In this document: positions 12,033 to 23,676 of the stretch, in pieces
Layout: every line of letters begins with the position of its first letter
Position numbering within the stretch: the first letter of the stretch is position 1
NCBI RefSeq assembly: GCF_004193775.1
Contig: NC_041008.1
Location: 42,875,136-42,939,135, forward strand
Origin: Glycine soja
Taxonomy: Eukaryota; Streptophyta; Magnoliopsida; Fabales; Fabaceae
Direction of reading: 5' to 3'
DNA length: 64,000 bases
Notes under the pieces: generated by a model
The model's input: only the letters and a program-made list of their open reading frames with translations
Told to the model about the DNA's origin: nothing
The model's database searches: none
Translations under genes and position numbers: made by a program

Positions 12033-12399
12033 AATGTTGATTGTAATGATTATACAGTTAATGTTGATGCTAATGATTGCTATGGTAATCGAGAGCACAT
12101 AGTACATTGATTAATTAAATATTTGATTTTGCCTTCAGAAATTGACACTCCCAAGAAAACGGGTGAATCCAAATCCTAGAACAATGGTGCTAAAGCTAAT
12201 TAAATATCAAGAGGGGTTACTTTAACACACTCATAACATAACGGTTAACACTTAACACCTAAAATCCATATTTTTGGACAAGAATATTATCATGGTTACA
12301 TAATAATTATTATTATTGTGAGACATTAATATTTTTAGCATTTAACCTAAAGTTCCTATAGCTAACAACAGCTACACTAACTAGCTAACTACAGCTTCT
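11505..12399. other. Intergenic DNA, 3' of the MYB gene
   Basis: No gene is visible. The stretch contains a compound microsatellite (listed separately) and should hold the 3' UTR and polyadenylation region of the MYB gene, just below 12400. I could not place the cleavage site. Confidence 0.6.
11954..12030. repeat. Compound (AT)n(AG)n microsatellite
   Basis: An AT run at 11954-11989 passes directly into an AG run to 12030. It lies about 370 bp downstream of the MYB stop codon. Confidence 0.97.
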
Positions 12400-14517
12400 T
12401 CAGAAGACAGAGGAACCAGACAAGGGATCATTCACCAAATTGAATATGTTATTCCAGTAATGCTTATTATTCTCATCGAGGTTGTTCACGTTGCAGAGGC
12501 TTCCGTCCCCGTTGATTATTGCCAGGTTGTCTGCTTCCTCCGTGCCCAAGTCATCGTTTGAGTCATACACAACCAAAGCAGCCTTACTATTATCATCATT
12601 GTCGTTATTGAGTCCTTCGAGGATGACACTGTTGGAGAGTGAGGGAGGAACAACAACATTGTTATTATTATATTTGTTCCTACTGCTGTTGTTGTCGTAC
12701 GCTCTAAATGCTTCCACTGCCGCCATAATATCGTCATCTTGCATTTGCAAATTCAACATTGTGGTGGTGTTGTCTTTCATGAACACACCATCGTCGATGG
12801 TTGTCGCGAGAGGATACATGTTGTTGTTGCTGTTGTTGTTTTCATTGAAGAGTAATCCAATGTTGTTGGAGATAGGAAGCATTGTTGTTGTTGTTGTTGT
12901 TCCTGGGAAGCACAACGTGGATGTTGGAGACTCTAGAGTGTCATCAGTGGAAAGCATCATTGCATACATGCTATGCATTATCTTGGTGTTGTTTTCTTTT
13001 GTTGTTGGTTGTTGTGGCGGTTTGTTCCACGAGCTTTGCCATGCTTTGAGGATGTCGAGGCACGGTGGCAGCGAGGGTTGTTGTTGTGTTGTGATTTTGT
13101 TGAGAACAAGTCTCGCAGGTTGTGTGCTGGAGCATGATCCCAGGTTGTTCTGGACTTGCAGCTTTGATTCTCTCACGAGTCTCGCTTCGGCTTCTAGCCT
13201 GGCGCTCTCCCACTGCGCCATGTGGCTGAGGTTCGCCGCGTCCCTGGTTTGGCCACCACCGGAGCCGCCGAGTGCGTCGGTTTTCGGCTTGTGGGTGGTG
13301 GGGTCTATCCCCATTCTGGTTAGCCTCTTCTTCAGGTGTGTGTTCCAGTAGTTCTTGATTTCATTATCGGTTCTCTTGGGAAGTTGAGCTGCTATGGCTG
13401 ACCATCTGTGAAAAAAAAAATTCAACAAACAACCATTAGCAATGGACATGATAATGTGTACATATTTATCTAAATACGTGTTTCATAGAGTACAAAATTT
13501 AAATATAGATCCATAAATTATAAAATAATTTTACAATATCTTCCAATCACATATTATATAAAATAATTTTAGAATATTTTTCGATCACATATTATTAGCA
13601 TGTATTATGATAATTTTATATCTTATTATAATTATTTTAAAACTGATACAAATAATTATTTTTATTGTTAGTGCATTGCAGTTAAATATCAATATTTTTA
13701 TATTACTTTCTAACCGCAAATCTACCCACAAATCTACTTTTATCTTGATAAGTTATGTTGACATTTAATAGAAATCTTTATTATACAACATACAGATGGA
13801 ACTTTAATTATGAGGATAGAACAATATAAAAACATCTACAGAATTACTTAGTTTTGTTGTTTTGTAAATGGCATGTTGTTGGAGCCCTTTTTCTAATGGA
13901 AAACTTGCATAGCCAAAAATGAGAGCATACTAAAATTGTGCTATATGCTAGTTAGCATTCCTAGCTAGCTGGGCCATGTAATGATGTAGATATAGCAACG
14001 GTCGTTAGTTATTTTTGGTTTATGGGGTCTATGTGGTACTCAATAAATTACTGTTTCGACTTTCAACTTTCAAAAGTTTCTACTACTATTGATTTGCTCA
14101 CCTGTTCCCAAGAAGGGCATGGAGTTGAATGATTGTTTGCTCCTCCTGCAAGCTGAACTTTCCTCTTTTTATGTCTGGTCGGAGGTAGTTAGTCCACCTT
14201 AGCCTACAGCTCTTCCCACATCTTTGAAGTCCTAAATATCAACAACCAAGAAACTATTAGCACACCATCTTATAAAAAGTTCCAAAAGAATGCAATGTTA
14301 TCAAAATTGAACAGGTTAAGGCACTGAGTCAGTACACCAGTTAAAAGTAAAGAAACTAAATATTGTGCAATAGTGGAATGTTACCAGCTTTGGCAGGCAA
14401 AGCACGCCAGCTTCCGTGGCCAAACTCTTCAATGTACGCCATGAGCTTTTGGTCTTCCTCTGGAGTCCACGGCCCTTTCTTCAAGCCCTCTTTTTCACAG
14501 CATGGTGACCTACCCAT
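12400..14517 (-). CDS. MYB106-like: MIXTA-like R2R3-MYB transcription factor
   Basis: Predicted nuclear DNA-binding regulator of epidermal cell outgrowth, trichomes and cuticle, by family knowledge. Three exons join in frame with GT-AG introns: 14517-14385 (133 bp), 14231-14102 (130 bp) and 13405-12400 (1006 bp), giving 422 residues. Exon sizes 133 and 130 bp are the usual ones for R2R3-MYB genes. The protein opens [18 protein letters not shown]2 has Trp at 17, 37 and 57; R3 has Phe70, Trp89 and Trp108. The D/E-L-x2-R/K bHLH-contact motif is absent. Residues 150-169 match the subgroup 9 motif ([20 protein letters not shown]). The C-terminal end, YWNNIFNLV then SGSSVF, also resembles MYB106/MYB16. 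Between them is an Asn/Thr/Gln-rich region from trinucleotide repeats. The start is fixed by the conserved MGRSPCC. No stop or frameshift is seen, so it looks functional. Which of MYB16 or MYB106 is closer is not decided. Confidence 0.95.
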
Positions 14518-14652
14518 TGTTTGTGGCCAATAGTGGAACGTTGAAGAAGTTAGCGGTTTTGGGAGGGTTTGGTGCAGAGAACAAGTCAAACAAAGAGTAG
14601 GAAAAGGAGACAAACTAAGCAAGTTCAAGGAGAAGGGTGTGGGAAAGCAACG

Positions 14653-14665
14653 TTATATATAGAGG
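14653..14665 (-). promoter_or_regulatory. TATA box of the MYB gene
   Basis: The minus strand reads TCTATATATAACG about 137 bp upstream of the start codon. This predicts transcription starting near 14620-14630 and a 5' UTR of roughly 100-110 bases rich in CT. The position is inferred from spacing. Confidence 0.7.
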
Positions 14666-15016
14666 GATAAACATTACATATCACTGTGAAAGTAGTTATG
14701 ATATGCAGTACGTGCATTTGTGAGTGAGGTTTCGTATCTTAATTTTAGACACCTGCATGGTAAAGGGATAGTCAGAACAACGAGGCCTAAATATATGTTT
14801 TCCCATTTATTTTTATTTGCTTTTTTATATATAATTATTAATTATTTTGGTTGTCCCAAATTCTCATATCACTTAAGAATAGAGATCAAAGATCACTTAA
14901 AAACATTTTTTCCTTTGTATTTATTATATATATTATTATTTTATTTATAAAGTTCGTCGGTCTCTTTCCACTGATTTAAAATGCTATTTATTTTTTACCG
15001 ACATCACACATTACGT

Positions 15017-15018
<2 letters not shown>

Positions 15019-15093
<75 letters not shown>
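15019..15093. repeat. (AT)n microsatellite upstream of the MYB gene
   Basis: AT run of about 75 bp, roughly 350 bp upstream of the TATA box. Such runs vary in length between alleles and lie here within likely promoter DNA. Confidence 0.97.
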
Positions 15094-15094
<1 letters not shown>

Positions 15095-17035
15095 CTGATA
15101 TGTTGAGCTAGCTAGTTAGCTAGTATTTTTCAGAATTAATGATTAAGGGGAATCTAGAAAATTATTGATTAAAATATTTAGATCAAACTGAAACAATATA
15201 TAACTATAAGGCGAAAATGAAACACATGCTCTAATTACTATTACAGATATTAAACAAATAATAGCCCCGTTAAGCAAAAATTAAAAAAATACGGGATAGA
15301 TAACTTATAACTTATATCTTATATGCTTAGAGCTCTTCCTAGATATCAGATTCATTCATTGTACGAGACAATTATATTTAAATAACATATAATTGTTACA
15401 AGCACATACAATTTATTTAAAATATTAATTACAATTATATATATATATATATATATTCAAGATTTAAAAAACTTAGAGATTATTAATCAAACTAGAATAA
15501 TTTTATATTAGTTAATCTACACACTTAATGATAACTTATGGCAAATAATATATCTATGGTAGTTGATTGAATTTGAAGAGTTTAACAAAATTAGCAATTG
15601 AACTTGCAAATAAATAAATTTTTTTACATAAAATGACTTCGTTTATATGATTTTCTGATATGACTTCTACTTATTTATTTTTGATAAAAAAAATTCTATT
15701 TATTTTATACTGTATTTTTTATTTTAAAATAGTTATATTCCTCTAAATAAATTAATATATACTATTTCAAATATTTTTCATCTAAAAAATTTAAAATATT
15801 ATTATTTATATAAATTTTATATTAAAATATTTTCATTAAATAAAATATGATCATAAAAAGACATCTTATTGTAATTTTTTGATATAAGTTATATTTTTAT
15901 GCTGACAAAAATAGTTTCTTTACTGTTTGTTATCCTAAATATATATTTTATCAATTAAATATTTTTGAATTATTTTTGTGAAAATTATTAAAATACATGT
16001 TAGAAGAAGATTTTGTCTTCCAAACAAAAAAGAATATTTTATGTTTTTTGTATAATTTAAAATCAAAAATATTTTTTAAAAAAATTATATTTATTATATG
16101 AAGAAAATATCGAGAATATAAATCCTTTATAGTTTACATTAAACTACAAATACCTAGATTCTATATGTCATGAGATAGAAATTTTGAACATGACAAAAAT
16201 AGCCCAAAAAGTAATTAAAGACAGTATAATATTTAAAATTAAAGCTTAAGATAATTTTAATTAGATTTATTATGTAATTCCAAATTAAACTAATCAATAA
16301 ACAAAACTCCTATTATGATGGTGTTAAACAGACCACAGCAAGGGTGGCAAGTGGGAGCTAGATGATATATATATATATATATATATCGCCACAAGAAAAC
16401 TACGTGATAGGTGACACTTGACAGATATTGGGGGGTGTGGGTTAGCAGCGGAAGGATAGAGAAGAAATTTAATCAAAATAATAAAGAGAAAACTAATGAA
16501 TAATAATTACGTAATATATATTAGAAAAATGTTATAATAAGTTAGCGAGACAAACATCGTTACCAATACTTTTACTTTAATTATGATAAAAATACTTTTA
16601 CTTTTAATTAGAGAAACTTATCCACTATAATTAAGTTAAATATACTTCGAACTTGCCAAATAGAGCTTACTGTACATTTAAATCAATACAAGATGATAAT
16701 TTTTATTTATTAATATATCTGTTAGTCACAAAATAAACTCAGTCAAATTAATGGTTCGATTCTTAAATAGTGATCATGCAATTTGATAATGAGAAGGAAA
16801 ATTTGTTCCTGATTAAATGGGTTTTCAAACTACTCTGGTAAGTATTTGGTGTAGGTGAATGAAGAAGAAAATAAGATTTGCAAAAACAAAAAAAATAAAG
16901 GTTGAAAGTTATAAAAGAAAGACTCCAAATGAATGCGATAAATAAAAGTGTTAAATGAAAACGATAGGAAAACTAAAAAGGGAAGTGATAAAAGTAATGC
17001 AAGATAAAATAAGGCTAATTGATTTGGGTTAAGTG
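15094..17035. other. AT-rich upstream region of the MYB gene
   Basis: No gene or transposon is recognisable. Short AT runs occur at about 15438-15456 and 16364-16386. An L1-box-like octamer lies at 16673-16680. The stretch ends at the hAT-like element that starts at 17036. Confidence 0.55.
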
Positions 17036-17169
17036 CAGTGGCGGAGGTTGATCATAATTTTTGGAGAAATATAATTATATAACTCTAAACAAAAAATAAT
17101 AAGAAAATATCAACAATATTAAACTAGTCCAACAGATAACCAGCATTTGAATTAATTAACGAATATATA

Positions 17170-17211
17170 TATAATCTTGTTAATATATATATATATATTA
17201 ACAAGATTATA
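17170..17211. repeat. Perfect 42-bp palindrome
   Basis: Two 21-bp arms meet without a spacer: TATAATCTTGTTAATATAT ... ATATATTAACAAGATTATA. It lies in the left part of the hAT-like element and could extrude as a cruciform. It is not a terminator or a gene. Confidence 0.95.
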
Positions 17212-19630
17212 ACTTAGAGTTGTCAATCCACAATTTTGTGGAATAATATACTAAAAGTCTAAAACAAGCATAAACACAAATTTATAGAACATAAAAAATA
17301 TTTTTTTTATTGTTAATAATAATAATAATAAATGATTTCTTCACAATCAATAACTCAGTGGTAACTCAATAACTCATAACATTTCTTTCACTTGGCATGT
17401 CAAATAAATAGTAGACAATGAAGCTTTTGTTTTCCCTTCAGCATATAGTAGCTTGGATAAGTTGAGTTTTTGCTTCCCAAGAAAGCTTTATTATTAAAAA
17501 AACACTTATTATTATATTTAAATACTCCCTTTCTGGACCTAAATATAAATAACAAAAAATATATTTTTAGACTTAAAAATAAATAAATTGTAAGGACTGT
17601 AATTTGATTTAATGATATCATCCCAAAAATATCATTCAATTAATTTTGATTATAGTTCCAAGGAATGAAACTTTAGGAAAAAATATTATTTTCTAAATGT
17701 GGTTAGAAAAATTGAATGACATTAACCCACTTTTTTAATCCACATAGTTAAATTTATTTATGTTTAAGTCTCACAAGAGTATAGTTTAATTATTTATTTA
17801 GTTTTTATATTTTATAATCTTTACCTTTTAGTTTTTATATTGTCTCTTTTCATATTACTAGAAAATAAGTTTTTTACTTTGGTTATTAAGGATTTTTGAC
17901 ATCAATTATTAATCAATATTGAAACTATTAACATTAAAGTATCAATGTTAATATTGGTTGTTTAAAAACCAATATTTGTTTTAGCAAAAAACAATATTAG
18001 TTTTTTTACAAAAATCAATATTGTTTTCTTCTCATCAACATTGGTTTTTAGAAATATCAATGTTGTTAGTAAACAACATTGATTTTTTTAAAAATTGATA
18101 TTATTTTTTTGCTAAAACAACATTATTGTTGTTGTTTACTGACAACATTGATTTTTTCTTAAAATTGATGTTGTTTTTTTGGAATTTTTTTAATATTCTA
18201 TTTTTTAATTACCAACATGTAATTAATTCATATCACAACTTATCATTCAAAGTTATAAAAAAACACATAAAATAAGCCATGCACGAAAAGTTATAAACAA
18301 AGTCTATCATGCACCAAGAGTAGTTATAAACATTTATAAACAAAATATACTACAAATGTGTTCACAAAGTTCTAATGTTTCTCACAAAATATATCACCAA
18401 GACTTATAAACAAAAATTTACAAATTGATAATAGTAGAGTAGCAATGTACTTTAATTACAAACAAATCCAAAATAAAGCAAAGTTAGAAGTTACATCTAG
18501 GAATTCAAATATAATTTGAGTTCTATTAAGAAAATTTTGTACTTGTGCAAAATTCCTCCATCCATTTCCAATTTTTGCAATCTTCGTACAATGATTATAA
18601 ATTATCCTACACTCTGTAGTCCCTTCCAAGTTCAGATGGGTGAATTTTACAGTCTTCATAAATGAGTACATGGTACTTGACACATCTTGAAATTAACACA
18701 AAATTCATATTAGATATGTATATGATTTTAAAATTTCACATACAGAGAAGTGCTTAATCACTCACCAAACTGTTGCAAGTCACTTTGTACTCAGTTAGCA
18801 GGACTTTAAAAGTGTTTGAGTTAGGAACTTGATGGTACAAGGAGTGCTATTTAGGGTAAACTTTTGGTTTAGAACTGCTTTTGAATATGGTGAGGAGGAA
18901 AACATTGTCAAAAGTGAGTCAAGGTCACCCGATGATTTCCAATAAGCGCATAGAACACTATGAGTTCTGTCCATCCAGCTGGGGCTCACCAGATCTTGGT
19001 TATATGTATCAAAGTGCATGTTGCTACAAGAGTGTAGCATATGTCATGTAGGCTCTTGTTCATCCTTCCATCTTACAACAAATGACTTACTGACTTCACC
19101 ATAAAGTTACATTTAACAAGCAAAGTAATATAAACAAATGTGTTATATCATGTCATATTTATTTGAAAATAATGTTGAAATTTCTAACATGATCCATAAC
19201 ATGAACAATGTTGAACATTTCCTCTGCTTTTTTTGTTAATCTTCATCATTGTGTTAGTCATTTCCTTCCAGTTTTATTGATCTTCATCCTTCATTTCTAA
19301 ACTCCATTTATAATATAAACATAACATTAAATAGATTTTGTCAAACCAGCTAAATCCACTAACTGATCCATGCACAAACTGGCTATGCACCATGCTTATC
19401 TAGGAGCTTATTCCATGCAACTAATATAATGAGGAAGAACCAGAACCATGCAAAATAGAACCTAAGTAAATCTGCAATCAAAATAGAACCTAAGTAAAAT
19501 TTCTGTCAAAAAAAGGCCTGCATTGTCGAAAACAACCAGAACCAACAACCAAAACAATGTCGAATCCAACCAAAACACTGTTGAAAACAACCAAAACAAC
19601 TAAAATAACTAGAACCATGAACAACAGAAT

Positions 19631-21018
19631 GTTGGAACAAGTGGCCTCAGAATAATTAAGAAAGGGGGGAGGGGGCGTTGAATTAATTATGAATGTGTCT
19701 TGACTAATTAAAATTTATCCTTCTTAATGTTACTAGATTCAATTAGGCTTTACTACTAAGTTATGAGAAAGTAAAGAACAAAAACGATAACTTAGACAAA
19801 AGTAAAGTAGAAATAAAAAGTGCACAGCAGAAAAGTAAAGAGCGTAGGGAAGAAGAAAACAAACACAATTTTTATACTGGTTCGGCAACGACCCGTGCCT
19901 ACATCCAGTCCTCAAGCAACCTCTTGAGATTTTTCTTTCCTTGTAAAAATCCTTTACAAGCAAAGAGCCACAAGGATGTACCCTCCCTTATTCTCTTTGA
20001 ACAACCAAGTAGATGTACCCTCTACTTGAAGCGAACCACAAAGGATGTACCCTCCCTTGTGTTCACTATTACAACCAAGAAGCTACCCGCTTCTTACACA
20101 GAATTCTAAGATGGTTAGTTCTTTGAATTTAGTGTTTGGGCAAAGAATTCTCAGACGGTTAGTTCTTTGAATTCTTTGTTTGGGGAATCAAAAGAATTCT
20201 CAGACGGTTAGTTCTTTGAATTCTTTTGGCAAGAGGGAGAAAAGAATGAAGGAGAAGAGAAAAATAGAAGAATAGCACAATTTTCGTTTTTGCAGAATTT
20301 TCCTTTCTTCAAGGAAAGATTGAACAAAAACTCAGAATGAATTTTGGCAGAGGTTTTGCAAGAGATAAGCAGTGAAAAGTTCTGTGTAATCAGATGTCTC
20401 TCTTGAAAATGCGTGCCAAGGTCTTATATTTATAGAACCTTGATACCTTTTGAGAAAACATTTTCTTCAAAAACGTTCACTGGTAATTGATTATCATAAT
20501 GATGTAATCGATTACACAATGTATTTTATGAAAAGTTGTGACTCTTCACAATTGGATTTGAATTCCAATGTTCAGATTCACTTGTAATCGATTACTAATA
20601 TAGTGTAATCGATTACACTATTTGAAAATCATTTTGGAACGTTGCAAAGCATTGGTAATCGATTACTAGAAAATCGTAATTGATTACTCCTTTGTAAAAA
20701 CTAGTTTGAAAACCATCCTGGTCACTGGTAATCGATTACTATCAAATGGTAATCGATTACCAGAGAGTAAAAACTCTGGTAACTTAGAAGATTTCAGAAA
20801 ATCCTTTTCCAAACAAAAAGTGTGCTATTTGATATTTTTTGAAAAATACTTTTTACTACCTATTTTGACTTGGCTTGATGCTTCTTGATTTCTTCATTTG
20901 ATTCTTGAAACTTTGAGTAGAATCTTGAATGCTTGATTCTTTAATCTTGAAACAACTCTTTGAGCTTTGGCATCATCAAAACATCTTGGTGAATCATCAT
21001 TGTAGCTTTGTTTCCACA
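19631..21018 (-). repeat. SIRE-like LTR, 1388 bp
   Basis: The LTR begins TGTTGGAACAAGTGGCC and ends TTTCCACA, so it has TG...CA ends. It is homologous to the solo LTRs at 43957-45521 and 48729-49903. It holds six exact TAATCGATTAC motifs (starting at 20515, 20585, 20606, 20656, 20729 and 20750). It also has a 43-49 bp tandem repeat with GGTTAGTTCTTTGAATT at 20114-20225. Confidence 0.88.
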
Positions 21019-21033
21019 ATCTCCCCTTTTTTG
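21019..21033 (-). other. Polypurine tract of SIRE-like element
   Basis: The minus strand reads AAAAAAGGGGAGAT directly upstream of the LTR, preceded by a TTTGTCATCATC string. I recall that arrangement from SIRE-type elements. Confidence 0.8.
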
Positions 21034-21506
21034 ATGATGACAAACCTGAAATCAAAAGATGCATACAAGCTATTTTCTAGTCGTTCACTCACTTTATTCT
21101 CCCCTTTTCTTTTTGAGTTTAAGCTTCATTTTAAGTTAAGTTAATAATTGTACGATTTATTGATTTAAATAACCCCAAATTTCTCTCCCCCTTTGGCATC
21201 AACAAAAAGGCCAAAGTGCGTTGTAACATAAAATCATACACAAATGGATAAACATACAAGAAATGTATTCATACAAAAAAAAAAGAAACTTATAAAACTC
21301 AAACAAGACAATAAATTATCCATAAATCATAATAAAAGCATATGTATCAAATAAGTCATAAGTCATCATAAGTAACCAAGTAGAACCATAACATAAAGCA
21401 ACTAACAAGTTTTTAAAATTCTAGAAAATAAAGTACTAATAAAGTTTCAAAACATAGCCAAATACAAGGCTTAGAAATAGAAAATACGATAAACTATAAT
21501 AATAAT

Positions 21507-21683
21507 CTAAGTGGATGGTGGCAGTGGAAGGTCGAAGCAATCTCTGATGAAAGTAACGTCGCCCTCAATCTTTGTGATCCTAGAATCCATCTCTCCGAAT
21601 AGAATATCTACTTGACTCTCTAAGGAGTCAAATCTCTCTCCAACATAGGTTTGAAGACTGTCAAACCTATCCATGACACTTTG
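21507..21683 (-). pseudogene. C-terminal fragment of a retroelement ORF
   Basis: About 55 residues starting MDRFDSLQTYVGERFDSLES form a heptad-like, coiled-coil-prone segment ending PLPPST. The frame continues upstream into CACTA-derived sequence, so only the part below 21683 belongs to the retroelement. It may be the end of an extra 3' ORF of the SIRE-like element, but I cannot assign a domain. Confidence 0.45.
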
Positions 21684-22233
21684 CAGAAGAGAAGAATCCA
21701 ACCAAAATAACCAGAACCATGATTTCACTGTAAAAAAAGCTTCAAGAGAAAAACATACCATGAGAGTGATAGTGTCAGTGACACCTACACCGTGAGCAAG
21801 AGTGAGACTGATAATGACGACATCGTAAGCGACACGACAGTGGTTTCACCGTGAGCGAGAGTGGTTTCATTGTGAGCGAAACACCATCAACAATAATGGT
21901 TTCAGCACCACGAGAGTGAGAGTGAGACTGACAAAGGGTTCGTGAGGGAGACGAAACGTGAGGGAGACGAGTGAACTGCCAGAAGTGCGAAAAAAATATA
22001 AATAGGACAATACAACGTCGGTTTTCTCTGAAAAACCGATGTTAATGTGAGTTAATTAACAACGGATTTTTCAAAAATCAATGTTAACCAACTCATGTTA
22101 ACATCGGTTTTTCGGAGAACCGATGTTTATGAAGTCACGCTATTTACGATTATGCCACCGCATTTTGGATTACATCGGTTTTCTATAAAATGATGTTATT
22201 CTAACGATGTTAAAAGTAAATTTTATAGTAGTG

Positions 22234-22515
22234 TTACACATAGTATTTTTAATCCTTTTGTTCTTATAAATTTAGACGGTAGAAACTAAAATAGATAAAA
22301 AAAAATAGTATGTATAAGAATTAAAATAAATTAAAAAAATATGTGTAGGAATTAAAATAGATAATTTTTAAGTATAGAGATCAAAAGGTAATTTTTTTGT
22401 AACTATAATAATTAAAAGAGTAATTGAATCTTAACATAATATAATAATATAAAAAAAATTGTTCTACACTTATTTTTGTAAATCAGCTATATCGTAAACA
22501 CAAGTCCTGTAATCA
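22234..22515. other. Interior piece of the hAT-like element
   Basis: AT-rich stretch between the CACTA and copia insertions. It has no ORF or known motif and ends with AATCA (22511-22515), the copia target site. Confidence 0.55.
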
Positions 22516-22575
22516 TGATGGGGGAAATAGACCAACATAATAATAAACTCTATAACAGAGTAATGTCTGATGGGG
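22516..22575 (-). repeat. LTR remnant closing the tandem
   Basis: About 60 bp beginning TGATGGGGGAAATAG matches the outer end of the LTRs at 23002 and 27098. It joins directly to protease coding sequence near 22575, so the rest of this third LTR and most of the second internal region were deleted. Confidence 0.8.
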
Positions 22576-22965
22576 GAAATAGGTCATCATTACCCATCTT
22601 CAAGACTCCAAAATCACCAGGAGTGTAAGATGTGAAGAACTCCTTCCTGGCTGTAACATGCAGTGTAGCACCACTATCAATTATCCACATGCTCTCATCA
22701 GATACAAGATTAAGCGAATCAGGGTCATGGAGAATAACAAGATCATCATTAGTAGCAGTAGTCACACAGTCATCATCATGATCTTCTTTTTTTACTTACC
22801 CTTCTTGTCTTTACTCTCCTTCTTCCATAGAAAACAATTCCTCTAAATATGCCCTATTCTGTGACAGTAATGGCACTCAACATTCTTGTACCGAGACCTA
22901 GACTTGCTCTTGCTTTTGTCTCTAATCACCCTTCATATATGCCTCCATCGTTCAAGCAACTAGAA
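22550..22965 (-). pseudogene. Second-unit gag/protease fragment
   Basis: The minus strand encodes the zinc-knuckle region (about 22840-22920) and protease N-terminus with WIIDSGATLHVTARK (about 22630-22690). It closely matches 26574-27044. The protease active site DSGA is intact here, whereas the main copy has DSGV. The fragment stops abruptly at the LTR remnant. Confidence 0.85.
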
Positions 22966-22989
22966 AAAAAACCCCTTAACCCAAGAGCT

Positions 22990-23001
22990 CAGATACCACT
23001 T
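22990..23001 (-). other. Primer-binding site of the second unit
   Basis: The minus strand reads TGGTATCTGAGC immediately after the LTR end plus three bases, matching the initiator tRNA-Met primer site with one change. Confidence 0.82.
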
Positions 23002-23659
23002 TCATGGGGGAAATAGGCCAATACAATAACAAACTCAATAACAGAGTAATAGGCAGCGGAAATAAATTCCCCCAAACTTGCAAGAACTTGTGAGGAGCAC
23101 CAATAAAATATAGAGTGCAAAATAGAAATTAAGAAAAAAAAGACACAATTTGTTTAACGTGAAAACCCCCTCAATGCAAGGGTAAAAACCAAGGGTAATC
23201 CAAACCAAAGAAATAACTCCACTATAATCAATAAAGATACCAGAGAGTCTCCAACAAGTGCACTGAAACATGCTACAAACAATCAAATCAAAACAAACCC
23301 TCAATTGGTACAATAGAGACAAGAAGATGAAACCCCAAAATATAGAGCAGATAATGCAAAATAGTTACCTCTCTCTCCAGATATCTTTTTGATGATCCAA
23401 CCAAACAATTTGAAGTATCACCTGTGTAGAACCTGCTTTCCAAAAAGCAGTCCAATCCAACGGTGAACAAATCCGCAGTTACAATATGAAAAATGCTCTC
23501 TAAAGGGTATGCGAAAATCACAATGATTTTTCCTCTCCTTTTTCTCTCAATGATTTGTAACTATTTTTTCCTCTCAAATGAGTCTCACTCTCTATCTAAT
23601 CTGACTCGTCTCCACTTAAATAAGTGAGACAAAATGAGCCTTCTCACAATAACCCAACA
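23002..23659 (-). repeat. LTR-A of tandem copia element (central LTR)
   Basis: On the plus strand it begins TCATGGGGGAAATAGG and ends AACCCAACA. It aligns end to end with LTR-B (27098-27843), roughly 10% different by eye. It serves as 3' LTR of the main unit and 5' LTR of the deleted unit. Confidence 0.9.
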
Positions 23660-23676
23660 AATCTCCCCCCCCCCTC
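23660..23676 (-). other. Polypurine tract of tandem copia element
   Basis: A G-rich minus-strand run GGAGGGGGGGGGGAGATT lies just upstream of LTR-A. The long G run may vary in length. Confidence 0.85.

Larger units (their letters stand above)
19631..21683 (-). mobile_element. SIRE-like copia fragment: one LTR plus 3' tail
   Basis: A 1388-bp LTR is followed, reading upstream on the minus strand, by a polypurine tract and about 660 bp of internal sequence. No second LTR exists. CAGAA lies just left of the LTR (19626-19630) and again at 21684-21688, where the CACTA-like sequence seems to resume. This may be a TSD around a 5'-truncated copy, or chance. Assignment to the SIRE/Maximus lineage rests on LTR start, tract and TAATCGATTAC motifs from memory. 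Confidence 0.75.
17853..22233. mobile_element. Non-autonomous CACTA (En/Spm) element
   Basis: The right terminus is TAGTAGTG on the plus strand (CACTACTA read inward); the left one is a mutated copy, TATTACTAGAAAATAAG. Flanking trinucleotides are TCA and TTA. Both ends carry many subterminal copies of an AACATCGGTTTTT / ATTGATGTT-type motif in both orientations, typical of CACTA elements. No transposase is seen. It is itself interrupted by a SIRE-like retroelement fragment at 19631-21683. Minus-strand frames at 18456-18683 and 18795-19040 have no recognisable domain. Confidence 0.82.

Noticed and set aside
12482..13351. A 289-codon open frame on the plus strand opposite MYB exon 3
   Set aside because: It mirrors the Asn/Thr/Gln-rich MYB coding sequence and has Leu/Val/Ser runs from the trinucleotide repeats. 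No domain, and the MYB frame on the other strand is clearly the real one.
18456..19040. Two minus-strand ORFs inside the CACTA element
   Set aside because: No recognisable transposase or captured-gene motif; both are short and end in subterminal-type sequence. They could be decayed element genes, but I cannot support that.
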